Below, one piece after another: positions 45,901-51,833 of a stretch of 64,000 nt of DNA (the stretch's first letter is position 1; the number at the start of each line of letters is the position of its first letter). A model generated the notes under the pieces. The model made no database searches and was not told the origin of the DNA. It saw only the letters and a program-made list of their open reading frames with translations. The DNA comes from JASHPR01 sp963844655. GTDB taxonomy: Bacteria; Actinomycetota; Actinomycetes; Streptosporangiales; Streptosporangiaceae. The stretch spans positions 682,001 to 746,000 of the forward strand of contig CAWJPA010000004.1 of assembly GCA_963844655.1 (NCBI GenBank), written 5' to 3'. The translations under genes were made by a program, and so were the position numbers.

Positions 45901-46281
45901 ACCGCCGTCGCAGCACTCGCCGGACGGCAAGAGCCCAGCGTGACCCAAGCCCTCCAAGAACGCCTCGAAGACCCAGCCCCCGCCGTACGGCAAGCCGCCG
46001 TCGCAGCACTCGCCGGACGGCAAGAGCCCAGCGTGACCCAAGCCCTCCAAGAACGCCTCGAAGACCCAGCCCCCGCCGTACGGCAGACCGCCGTCGCAGC
46101 ACTCGCCGGACGGCAAGAGCCCAGCGTGACCCAAGCCCTCCAAGAACGCCTCGAAGACCCAGCCCCCGCCGTACGGCAAGCCGCCGTCGCAGCACTCGCC
46201 GGAGAGCAAGAGCCCAGCAAGCCGCAGGCGCCGCGACGTCGTGAGCCAGACAAGAAGGCCACGGACGGCTCAGACTGCTGA
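42988..46281 (+). CDS. KGGVGR-type ATPase / TIR / TPR / HEAT-repeat protein
   Basis: This 1,097-aa cytosolic protein has several regions. Residues 1-300 are a ParA/MinD-like ATPase with the deviant Walker A FYSYKGGVGRSS (Lys14). Residues about 318-465 are a TIR domain (YDVFISAG; EVELE keeps the likely catalytic Glu). Residues about 468-925 are eleven 42-residue TPR-like units (xARAYLETGxPEQAI). Residues 940-1072 are four nearly identical 31-residue HEAT-like units and a partial fifth. The frame opens upstream, but ATG 42988 begins the conserved MTPKGQ start. KGGVGR proteins with TPRs are known beside trypco and FxsC-like genes. Confidence 0.82.
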   Translation: MTPKGQVITFYSYKGGVGRSSLVASVAVTLASWGKKVVCVDWDLEAPGLSIYFEPYIDPVSTGLLDLTEDIQAKPSISWRDYVTPARLPQGGKLDLIPAGGRESYSDRVQALSWDDLFDKYKFGQYLELMRRDLKEEYDFVLIDSRTGLSDVGGICAVQLPDLLIVLVTTNDQSISGTADIARRIPIARDALTFDRLALPIIPILSKFDAREERELGHRWLGRTAERLGSLYMPWLPVGHEVIDVLERTTIPYVSSWNFGERIPPLEERSSNPESVNWAIDNLSALMINGLADVAGLISDRDSFVRKARTQAATLAATYDVFISAGKHNSSKMKKLADVLSDDGFLVLTDDLIAEGSEWADQVEVALRVSSHLVLLVDESLSKPQEVELEIFLAATVRREIDSHVVLILTRDQFQQSLKGLNRFQQIGWTTGRRAAAAVEDALSLRGRGDVTQWQSVLSERDRTLGSDHPAVFATRTNLARAYLEAGRPEEAMELLEPTFARQAQDQGPDDSAVFNSAVQLARAYLEADRPDRAIELLRHSLDSDVQLLDPDDPVLLNTFVNLASAYLEAGRPERAIELLRHSLDSDVQVLDPDDPILLATAATLARAYLATGHPEQAIDVLRLTLDRQTRELSPDDPAIITTRTTLASAYLETGHFEQAIDMLEPSLDLQVQVLEPEDPALLGTAANLAKAYLETGHLEQAIQLLEPTLDRQVQVLGPDDPVLLATAANLARAYLETGHPEHAIQLLEPTLNRQAQALGPSDPVLVATAATLARAYLETGQPEQAIDVLRPTLDRQAQALRPDDPVLVATAATLARAYLETGQPEQAIQLLRHSLDGAAQALDPDDPVLLAAAATLARAYLETGQPGQAIQLLRPTLDRQAQALGPNDPVLLATAATLARAYMETGQPEQAIQLSEQIGPAQIRVLLEQLEAQDAVVRQTAVAALAGRQEPSVTQALQERLEDPAPAVRQTAVAALAGRQEPSVTQALQERLEDPAPAVRQAAVAALAGRQEPSVTQALQERLEDPAPAVRQTAVAALAGRQEPSVTQALQERLEDPAPAVRQAAVAALAGEQEPSKPQAPRRREPDKKATDGSDC
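44391..45766 (+). repeat. Eleven 126-bp TPR-encoding units
   Basis: A 42-codon unit (typically DDPVLLATAATLARAYLETG and so on) is repeated eleven times. Units 8-11 (about 45270-45740) are more alike than units 1-5, so the C-terminal part of the array expanded more recently. Such arrays bind peptides or protein partners, and copy number can change by slippage or recombination. Confidence 0.85.
45805..46206 (+). repeat. Tandem 93-bp repeats encoding HEAT-like units
   Basis: Copies at 45805-45897, 45898-45990, 45991-46083 and 46084-46176 differ essentially only in codons 1-2 (CAG ACC or CAA GCC); a partial fifth runs 46177-46206. The unit starts QTAVAALAGRQEP and ends DPAPAVR. Near-identity at synonymous sites shows recent expansion or gene conversion, so copy number probably varies between strains. 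Confidence 0.95.
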
Positions 46282-46366
46282 GCAGCAGCTGCACCGCCTC
46301 AACGGGGCGAGGTCGCCTTGACACCATCGCCTGGCGCCGCAACGCCCGCTACACCGCGTGCGGGCC

Positions 46367-46427
46367 AGAGGGCGCGCACGCGGTTGTTGCGGGCGTTGTG
46401 CTCGGTCTCGGCCAGGCCCAGGACCTC
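46367..46427 (-). repeat. 61-bp direct repeat, copy A (fragment of the 47469-47885 gene's 3' end)
   Basis: Matches 47471-47531 with 3 mismatches in 61 bases and in the same orientation. On the minus strand it encodes VLGLAETEHNARNNRVRAL, nearly the C-terminus of the hypothetical protein at 47469-47885, but without that gene's stop codon or start. It is a gene-end remnant. The peptidase gene at 46501-47367 lies between the two copies. Confidence 0.85.
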
Positions 46428-46500
46428 TGACGGGCCCTGGCCGGATATCCGGCCAGGGCCCACCGCGGCCGCCCGCTGAGCCGAGCGCCGCCTCACCCGG

Positions 46501-47367
46501 CTAGCCCAGAGAGATGGGCACCGTACTACCGGTCCGGTCCCAGGTTGCCGTGAACTGCTTCCCGCTCAGCGCACCGACCTCGTCCAGCGAGATGAATCCG
46601 CCGCTGGCCAGCGGGTTGACCATGAAGATCGGGATGTTGGTGAACCCACCAAACCCCTTTACCTTGCCGCCGGCCACCTGGGCGGTGACCCCGCCCAACG
46701 TGCTGGTGCCGAAGTCAGCCAGCCTGGTGATGAAGCACTTGGTCAGTGCGTTGTTGCACAAGGCTGGCCGTTCGATGATGGCCTCAGCCGAGGCGCGCTG
46801 GCAGCTGGCGCAGGCCGCGGTGTGGCTGGCCGTCTTGCCGCTGCTCAGGTCGGAGACGGTGAGCGTGAACTTGCCGCTGGCGTAGCGCACGGTGGTCTCG
46901 ATCACGTCACCGGGCGACACCTTGAACACGTTCACCGAGCCGGCCGGGAACATCTCGTACCACGCTTGGTAAACCGGTGTGGTGGATGACGGGCCACCGC
47001 AGTGAGCGAAGGTGCCGTCCTGCTCCACCGTGTCGGTGGTGAAGCCGTCGAGTCCCACCCAGTTCGACGTCCACTGGTTCTTGATGCCCGGGCAGGTGAT
47101 AGCCGGCTGCACGAATACGCTGTGCGCATAGGTGAATTTCTTACTCGAGGTCGCGGCGTATCCCGACCAGTTCAAGCTGATTGTCGGGAGCGACGAGTTT
47201 CCGGGCGCTGAAGCCCTGACAATAGGCCCGCCCGGCAGCGGGACGCTTTCCGCCGCCGATGCGCTCCCCGTAGCCGCGCTGGCCACGCCGGGCAGTACGG
47301 CCATCCCCGCTGTGCACATCAGGGCCGCCGCGACGAGAGCTGTGGCATAGAACCGTTTCGTTAACAC
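46501..47367 (-). CDS. Secreted peptidase G1 (eqolisin)-family protein
   Basis: This 288-aa protein has a signal peptide (hydrophobic ATALVAAALMCTAGMAVLPGV, cleavage near ASA) and a G1 beta-sandwich. NWSGYAA starts the domain, SNWVGLDGFTTDTVEQDG includes the likely catalytic Gln, and ASAEAIIERP the likely catalytic Glu. Eqolisins are acid proteases, mostly fungal, with actinobacterial relatives. I chose GTG 47367 because AAGGAGGAGG ends just before it; the frame also opens at GTG 47385, which would place the SD inside the gene. The composition is less GC-rich than its neighbours. Confidence 0.8.
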   Translation of the reverse strand: MLTKRFYATALVAAALMCTAGMAVLPGVASAATGSASAAESVPLPGGPIVRASAPGNSSLPTISLNWSGYAATSSKKFTYAHSVFVQPAITCPGIKNQWTSNWVGLDGFTTDTVEQDGTFAHCGGPSSTTPVYQAWYEMFPAGSVNVFKVSPGDVIETTVRYASGKFTLTVSDLSSGKTASHTAACASCQRASAEAIIERPALCNNALTKCFITRLADFGTSTLGGVTAQVAGGKVKGFGGFTNIPIFMVNPLASGGFISLDEVGALSGKQFTATWDRTGSTVPISLG

Positions 47368-47468
47368 TGCCTCCTCCTTCGTCACATCCTGGTAGAGCCA
47401 GCTTGACCTTTTCCTGGCGTGACGTCACTGGGTGGCGTGATAACAGAGGCGATAGTGTTATCTGTCCG

Positions 47469-47885
47469 CTAGAGGGCGCGCATGCGGTTGTTGCGGGCGT
47501 TGTGCTCGACCTCGGCCAGGCCCAGGACCTCAAGGACCGGCGGCACGTAGTTGCCGAAGCGGCCGCGCAGGCCCTTCTTCAGCCCGTACCAGCCGCCCGC
47601 CGGGTTGGCGTCCGAGCGGCCCCAGGCCTCGACCGTGCCGTCGGCGGCCGGCTTCTGCTCGTCGGCGTTGCCCAGCGGCACCCAGTCACCTCGCTCCTTC
47701 AGCATCGCGTGCAGGTCGTCGATGCAGCGCAACTGGTAGCGCAGCTGCGTGGTGCCGACCTGGACGACCAGAGCGGGCGGGTCGCTGCCCTCGTCACGCC
47801 AGGCCTCGAAGTCGGACTTCCCGGGCGGCGTGGCCAGGATCCACGGGTCCTCGGCCGTGCCCGATCCGGCGGTGTTGCTGCTCAT
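47469..47885 (-). CDS. Conserved hypothetical protein (DUF6855-like)
   Basis: This 138-aa soluble protein starts MSSNTAGSGTAEDPWILATPPG. DPPALVVQVGTTQLRY, DLHAMLKERGDWVPLG and GGWYGLKKGLRGRFGNYVPP are highly conserved-looking blocks that I associate with the DUF6855 family; no function is known to me. Its C-terminal 61 bases are duplicated at 46367-46427. A transcript of this gene and the downstream peptidase in the same direction is possible. Confidence 0.7.
   Translation of the reverse strand: MSSNTAGSGTAEDPWILATPPGKSDFEAWRDEGSDPPALVVQVGTTQLRYQLRCIDDLHAMLKERGDWVPLGNADEQKPAADGTVEAWGRSDANPAGGWYGLKKGLRGRFGNYVPPVLEVLGLAEVEHNARNNRMRAL
47471..47531 (-). repeat. 61-bp direct repeat, copy B (3' end of DUF6855-like gene)
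   Basis: The copy lies inside the intact gene and begins at the middle of its stop codon complement. Spacing to copy A is 1,104 bases. The layout, a gene-end duplication flanking a one-gene segment in direct orientation, resembles an integration or duplication footprint, though no recombinase is present. Confidence 0.85.
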
Positions 47886-47937
47886 CGCGTGCTCCCCTCA
47901 TCGCGGACGCTGCGATTATGGCAGCCCATACATGACA

Positions 47938-48432
47938 TCAGTTGTCATGTATGTCATCCGATCTGACCCGGCGCGGGCGGTCGGCACGGCCGTAGCCACG
48001 CCGGCCGCTCGGGCCCGCCAGGCGGCGGATGACCAGCAGCACGATGAGGATCGGCACCAGCCCGGCCACACCATGGCCACCGCCGAGGCCCCCATGCAGC
48101 CCGGCGGTAAGGGCGCCCACGGCCAGCACAGCGGTGACGGCGCCCACGGCCAGCACGACCCCGATCGGGCCCGCTAGCACCCGGGCCGCCGGGTGTGGCT
48201 CGCGGCTGGCCGGGCTCCCGCCCGTGGCCTGGGCCCGCGGCAGGTCCACGAGCAGCGCGGCCAGCTCGGCCCCGGTCCGGGCCTGCAGGGCCCGCCCCGA
48301 CCGCTCGTCGAACTCCTCGGAGGTGAGCCTGCCCGCCTGGAAGTGCTCGCTCAGCTCCGCCACCGCCCGGTCGCGGTCGGCGTCCGACACCCGGAGGTTG
48401 CCCGACGGGAAGTGCCTGCCTGCCGTGTCCAT
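47938..48432 (-). CDS. DUF1707 (SHOCT-like) membrane protein
   Basis: This 164-aa protein has an N-terminal DUF1707 domain (LRVSDADRDRAVAELSEHFQ, GRLTSEEFDERSGRALQART, AALLVDLP). Two membrane helices near the C-terminus follow (IGVVLAVGAVTAVLAVGAL, VPILIVLLVIRRL) and a basic tail. DUF1707 is an actinobacterial domain with no assigned role, often in envelope or signalling proteins. I chose ATG 48432 (MDTAGRHFPSGNLRVSD); the frame opens 12 codons earlier. Confidence 0.83.
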   Translation of the reverse strand: MDTAGRHFPSGNLRVSDADRDRAVAELSEHFQAGRLTSEEFDERSGRALQARTGAELAALLVDLPRAQATGGSPASREPHPAARVLAGPIGVVLAVGAVTAVLAVGALTAGLHGGLGGGHGVAGLVPILIVLLVIRRLAGPSGRRGYGRADRPRRVRSDDIHDN

Positions 48433-48574
48433 ACCAGCCACACTACGCACTGGCGGGCGCCCTGCCATCGGCCCGTGAGTTGAGTGCAGAAATCAACCCC
48501 AGGGTGGATAGGCGCGGGGCGCAGCCGCTGGGTCGGGGCGCCGGAGAGCGGGCCGGGTGTGCTGAGCTTGGCCT

Positions 48575-49138
48575 GTGCGCGCCAGCCGTCTCGTGGAATT
48601 GCTCTCCCTGCTCCAGGCCCGGGGCCGGATGAGCGCGAGCGAGCTGGCCTGCGAGCTTGAGGTGTCTCAGCGCACGATCCTGCGCGACATCGAGGCGCTC
48701 GGCAGCGCGGGCATCCCGGTCTACGCGGTCCGCGGGCGGGAGGGCGGCTTCGAGCTGGTGGACGGGTTCAAGGGCGAGCTGCCCGCCTCCTGGTACCAGC
48801 CGGAGCGCAAGCCATCGGGCGCCGGCGTGCAGCGAGCCAGGATCCGGCTGTCGCCGCGCGGCCGCAGGCTGGCCGCGCTGCTGGGGCGGCCGGCCGGGCT
48901 CCGGATCCGGCGCAGCGCCCGGCCCGACGGCGCTGCGGCAGGCGGCGCCGGCCCTAGCACCGACCGCAAGGACTGGCTCGAGGCGTGGGTGCGGATCGAG
49001 CCAGCCGACGCGACGGTGCTGGACCTGCTGGCGCTCGGGGCCGAGGTAGAGGTGGTGCAGCCCGCGGAGCTGCGCGCGCGGGTGGCCGAGACCGCCCAGC
49101 GGATCGCGGACCTGCATGCCGGGCCGACCGGGCCGTGA
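48575..49138 (+). CDS. Short WYL-like HTH transcriptional regulator
   Basis: This 187-aa protein has an N-terminal HTH_11 (RLVELLSLLQARGRMSASEL, VSQRTILRDIEAL) with the wing YAVRGREGGFELV. After a low-complexity, Ala/Gly/Arg-rich stretch the C-terminus (WVRIEPADATVLDLLALGAEVEVV) resembles the C-terminal extension of WYL regulators. The WYL core seems to be missing, as the protein is about 130 residues shorter than usual. It may be a degraded or minimised member. A GTG start with no strong SD makes its start uncertain. Confidence 0.7.
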   Translation: MRASRLVELLSLLQARGRMSASELACELEVSQRTILRDIEALGSAGIPVYAVRGREGGFELVDGFKGELPASWYQPERKPSGAGVQRARIRLSPRGRRLAALLGRPAGLRIRRSARPDGAAAGGAGPSTDRKDWLEAWVRIEPADATVLDLLALGAEVEVVQPAELRARVAETAQRIADLHAGPTGP

Positions 49139-49163
49139 GCGCGATACGCCGAGGGGACACGAC

Positions 49164-49203
49164 GTGACCGTCGCCCGCCCCCCGGGTGGCGGGCGACGGT
49201 CAC
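49164..49203. terminator. Perfect 16-bp stem bidirectional terminator
   Basis: A 16-bp perfect inverted repeat (49164-49179 with 49188-49203) flanks an 8-base loop CCCCGGGT, in the 68-base gap between two convergent genes. No long U-tract follows. Its size, perfect pairing and placement make it a strong candidate for a bidirectional terminator. Confidence 0.85.
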
Positions 49204-49206
49204 GAG

Positions 49207-49614
49207 TCAGGCCGACAGGACCTTGGCCTTCTCCCGGTCGAACTCCTCGGCGGTGATGACTCCCCGGTCGCGCAGGTCGGCCAGCTTCGACAGCTGGTCC
49301 GCCGTGCTGGCCGGTGATTCCGCTACGGCGTGCTGAATGTAGCTGCGGGTCTCCGCATCCTGCTGCTGCACCTGCCGCACCGCCCGCTCGTGCATCGAGC
49401 CGCCGCGCACGATCAGGTAGCACAGCACGCCGATAAGCGGGATGAACAGGACAAACAGGAACCACAGGGCCTTGGAGATGCCCGACAGGTCGTGGCTGCG
49501 GAAGATGTCGATGAAGATCCAGATCAGGACCCAGATCCAGAGCACCCACAGAAAGAACTCGATCATCGTCCAGAAGATGCTGAGCACCGGATAGGACGAG
49601 TCGGCCAGTACCAT
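49207..49614 (-). CDS. PLDc_N / SHOCT domain membrane protein
   Basis: This 135-aa protein has two membrane helices (IEFFLWVLWIWVLIWIFIDIF, ALWFLFVLFIPLIGVLCYLI) of the PLDc_N (phospholipase D-nuclease N-terminal) type, followed by a charged linker. A SHOCT motif at the C-terminus (LSKLADLRDRGVITAEEFDREKAKVL) completes it. Such proteins are common in actinobacteria and have no clear role. It starts at ATG 49614 and converges on the WYL-like gene across the terminator. Confidence 0.82.
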   Translation of the reverse strand: MVLADSSYPVLSIFWTMIEFFLWVLWIWVLIWIFIDIFRSHDLSGISKALWFLFVLFIPLIGVLCYLIVRGGSMHERAVRQVQQQDAETRSYIQHAVAESPASTADQLSKLADLRDRGVITAEEFDREKAKVLSA

Positions 49615-49921
49615 CCATTTCCTCCTTCGGTCGCGATGACGACCGCCACCGGGCCTGTGCCCAGTACAGGGACCACATTCGCCCCAGGGCGGATCGTCGG
49701 CATCACCCAGCGCGGGTGAGACAAATCACTCACTTGGTCTGGCTCCGGAGGAGGAGGCCGGGCGGGCGGGCGAATATCGGCCGGGTCCAGGTGGCCGGCC
49801 GCATACGAGCGAACGCTCATGGGCTTGACATTTGCTCACGAGCGGATAGGAAAGTCCTAACCGGCCCTGCTCGCGGCGGCGTGGGCCGGGCCAGCCTTAC
49901 TCCGACCTGACGGGAGACCGC
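49615..49921. promoter_or_regulatory. Divergent intergenic region with candidate LsrR-type operators and promoter
   Basis: This 307-base region before the first SDR gene contains GAGCGAACGCTC (49807-49818), a copy of the GAGC-N4-GCTC motif, and a reverse copy (GACATTTGCTC, 49827-49837; read GAGCAAATGTC). A TTGACA hexamer (49825-49830) could be a -35 box overlapping the second copy; a -10 box is not clear (TAGGAA at 49847-49852 is weak). No gene was seen here. Confidence 0.45.
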
Positions 49922-50713
49922 GTGACATCCCCCGGTTCCGGTGGCTCGATCGAGCTGGGCCTGCAGGGCGCGGCGGTCGTGGTCACCGGCGCGGGCAGCG
50001 GGATCGGCGCGGCCACTGCGCGGCTGCTCGGCGCCGCGGGCGCGTGCGTGACGCTGGTCGGGCGGCGGGAGACGCTGCTGCGTGAGACCGCCGAGGCGAT
50101 CGGGCGGGCGGGCGGCCAGGCCGTGCCCGTGCCGGCCGACCTGGCCGACCCGGACAGCCCGGCCCGGATCATCGCCGCGGCGCTCGAGGCGTTCGGGCGG
50201 GTCGACGGCCTGGTCAACAACGCGGCCGCGTGCCGCCACTTCCCGCTGGGCGAATGGGACCTGGCCGGGTTCGACGAGCACATCGCGACGAACGTGCGGG
50301 CCCCGTACTTCCTGATCCAGGCGGCGCTGCCGTCGCTGCGAGAGTCCGGTGTCCGGTCGGTGGTCAACATCAGCTCGTCGTCGGGCACCCTGCGGCTGTC
50401 CGGCCAGTCGGTGTACGGGATGACCAAGAATGCCCTGGACTACCTGACCCAGTCGCTGGCCGGGGAGCTCGCGCCCGCCCGGATCCGGGTCAACGCCATC
50501 GCGCCGGGCCCGATCGACACGCCGATTCACGCCACCTGGGCCGATGATCTGGACGAGGCTTACCGGTGGCTGGAGGGTCAGGTCCCGCTCGGCCGGATCG
50601 GCGAGCCTGACGAGGTCGCGCGGTGGATCGCGCTGCTGCTGAGCCCCGTGTCGGCGTTCCTGACCGGGGCGGTAATACCTCTGGACGGCGGCCAGGTGAT
50701 CCCGCATGCCTGA
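49922..50713 (+). CDS. Short-chain dehydrogenase/reductase (SDR)
   Basis: This 263-aa classical SDR has VVTGAGSGIGAAT (NAD(P) binding), LVNNAA, an active-site Ser in NISSSSGTLRLSGQ and YGMTK (Tyr, Lys). It starts at GTG 49922. It is the first gene of the Lsr-like cluster and is preceded by two copies of the shared operator motif. Substrate unknown; a polyol or sugar-derived ketone is plausible from the kinase and epimerase genes nearby. Confidence 0.87.
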   Translation: MTSPGSGGSIELGLQGAAVVVTGAGSGIGAATARLLGAAGACVTLVGRRETLLRETAEAIGRAGGQAVPVPADLADPDSPARIIAAALEAFGRVDGLVNNAAACRHFPLGEWDLAGFDEHIATNVRAPYFLIQAALPSLRESGVRSVVNISSSSGTLRLSGQSVYGMTKNALDYLTQSLAGELAPARIRVNAIAPGPIDTPIHATWADDLDEAYRWLEGQVPLGRIGEPDEVARWIALLLSPVSAFLTGAVIPLDGGQVIPHA

Positions 50714-50724
50714 CGCAAGCGCTA
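50713..50724 (+). promoter_or_regulatory. Weak copy of the Lsr-cluster operator motif
   Basis: ACGCAAGCGCTA lies in the 27-base gap between the SDR and the regulator gene. It shares the 9-mer GCAAGCGCT with the copy at 51808-51819 (GAGCAAGCGCTC) but lacks the flanking GAGC/GCTC arms. It would fit autoregulation; evidence is weak. Confidence 0.25.
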
Positions 50725-50740
50725 GAAGCTAGGGGAGTTA

Positions 50741-51739
50741 GTGAGATCAGATCGTGGCGACGATCCGGGGCGCTGGAGCTCGGAGGAGCTCCTGCTCCGG
50801 GTCGCCTGGTACTACTACAAGGACGAGCTGACCCAGGATGAGATCGCCCGGCGGCTGTCGATGTCCCGGGCGTCGGTGGGGCGGCTGCTCGACCGGGCCA
50901 GGAAGGTCGGCCTGGTCTCGATCAACCTCAACACCGAGTACCTCGACGCGTTCGAGCTGAGCGGTAAGCTGCGCCAGGTCTTCGGCCTGGCCGAGGCGCT
51001 GGTCGTGCCCGACCACGAGAAGGAGCCGGCCGATCACCACGCTCTGAACGCCCGCATCGGGCTGGGCGGCGCGCAGTTCATGAGCACCCACCTGCGGCCG
51101 GGCGGGAGCCTCGGAGTGGGCTGGGGCGAGACCGTGTCGCGGGTCATCGCGGCCACCAGCTTCGGTGCGGTCGGGCCGGTGCACATGGTGACGCTGACCG
51201 GCGGGGTGGAAAGCTACCTGCAGACCATCCTGTCGTCCAAGGGCGAGGTCGCCACCGAGGCGTCCAACCTCACCTCGGCCACGGTGATCCCCAGCCCGAT
51301 CATGGCCTCCACGTCCTCCCTGGCCGCGGCCCTGCGTGAGGAGCCCACCATCCAGCAGGTGCTGAGACAGGCCTGCGGCGTGGAGCACGCGCTCGTCGGC
51401 GTGGGCACCCCGACCGCGGACGCGACCATCGTCCACCTGGGCTACCTGAACGCCGAGGACGCGCGCGGGCTGCGCGAGCGGGGCGTGGTCGGCGACATCC
51501 TCGGCCAGTTCTTCGACGCCGACGGCAACGTGGTGGACCTGCCCATCCACGACCGCCGCATCGGGATCGACCTGGCCGACCTGGCCAGCATCCCCAAGGT
51601 GGTCGGCGTGGCCGGCGGCCTGCACAAGGCCGAGGCCATCCTCGGCGCGCTACACGGCGGATTCCTCGATGTTCTGGTCACGAACGAGCTGGCCGCGATC
51701 CGGCTGCTCGAGCTGGAGGGGCGCAGGAAGAGAAGCTGA
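50741..51739 (+). CDS. SorC/LsrR-family transcriptional regulator
   Basis: This 332-aa protein has an N-terminal HTH (ELLLRVAWYYYKDELTQDEIARRL, MSRASVGRLLDRAR) and a C-terminal sugar-binding domain (GVGWGETVSRVIA, GVAGGLHKAEAILGALHGG). It is the same family as E. coli LsrR, which binds phospho-AI-2. Placement just before the LsrK- and LsrF-like genes makes it the likely regulator of the cluster. It starts at GTG after GGGGAG; the spacing (3 bases) is tight. The effector may be a phosphorylated sugar made by the kinase at 54533. Confidence 0.88.
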   Translation: MRSDRGDDPGRWSSEELLLRVAWYYYKDELTQDEIARRLSMSRASVGRLLDRARKVGLVSINLNTEYLDAFELSGKLRQVFGLAEALVVPDHEKEPADHHALNARIGLGGAQFMSTHLRPGGSLGVGWGETVSRVIAATSFGAVGPVHMVTLTGGVESYLQTILSSKGEVATEASNLTSATVIPSPIMASTSSLAAALREEPTIQQVLRQACGVEHALVGVGTPTADATIVHLGYLNAEDARGLRERGVVGDILGQFFDADGNVVDLPIHDRRIGIDLADLASIPKVVGVAGGLHKAEAILGALHGGFLDVLVTNELAAIRLLELEGRRKRS

Positions 51740-51788
51740 CCCGGGCGGTTGCGGCCTGGGCATGCGTGGTCGATACTCAAACCAGGGT

Positions 51789-51819
51789 GAGCGAATGCCC
51801 GCTGCCTGAGCAAGCGCTC
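51789..51819 (+). promoter_or_regulatory. Two copies of the Lsr-cluster operator motif before the DUF4432 gene
   Basis: GAGCGAATGCCC (51789-51800) and GAGCAAGCGCTC (51808-51819) lie 19 bases apart, directly upstream of the AGGAGG ribosome-binding site of the DUF4432 gene (ATG 51834). The second is a full GAGC-N4-GCTC palindrome. A regulator bound here would block transcription of the long operon 51834-57993. Confidence 0.55.
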
Positions 51820-51833
51820 CAGGAGGTTCGCGC

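Noticed and set aside
45805..46206. CRISPR-like array
   Set aside because: The repeats are contiguous 93-bp units without spacers and are read through in frame as HEAT-like repeats of a protein.
46299..46496. Small minus-strand ORF before the peptidase gene as a gene
   Set aside because: Only the 61-bp stretch matches a real protein end; there is no supported start and the rest has no coding character, so it is treated as a duplicated gene-end remnant.
41120..47400. FxSxx-COOH cyclophane peptide locus
   Set aside because: KGGVGR/TPR and FxsC-like TIR proteins occur in such loci, but I found no radical SAM maturase and no small precursor ending in FxSxx in either strand around the operon.
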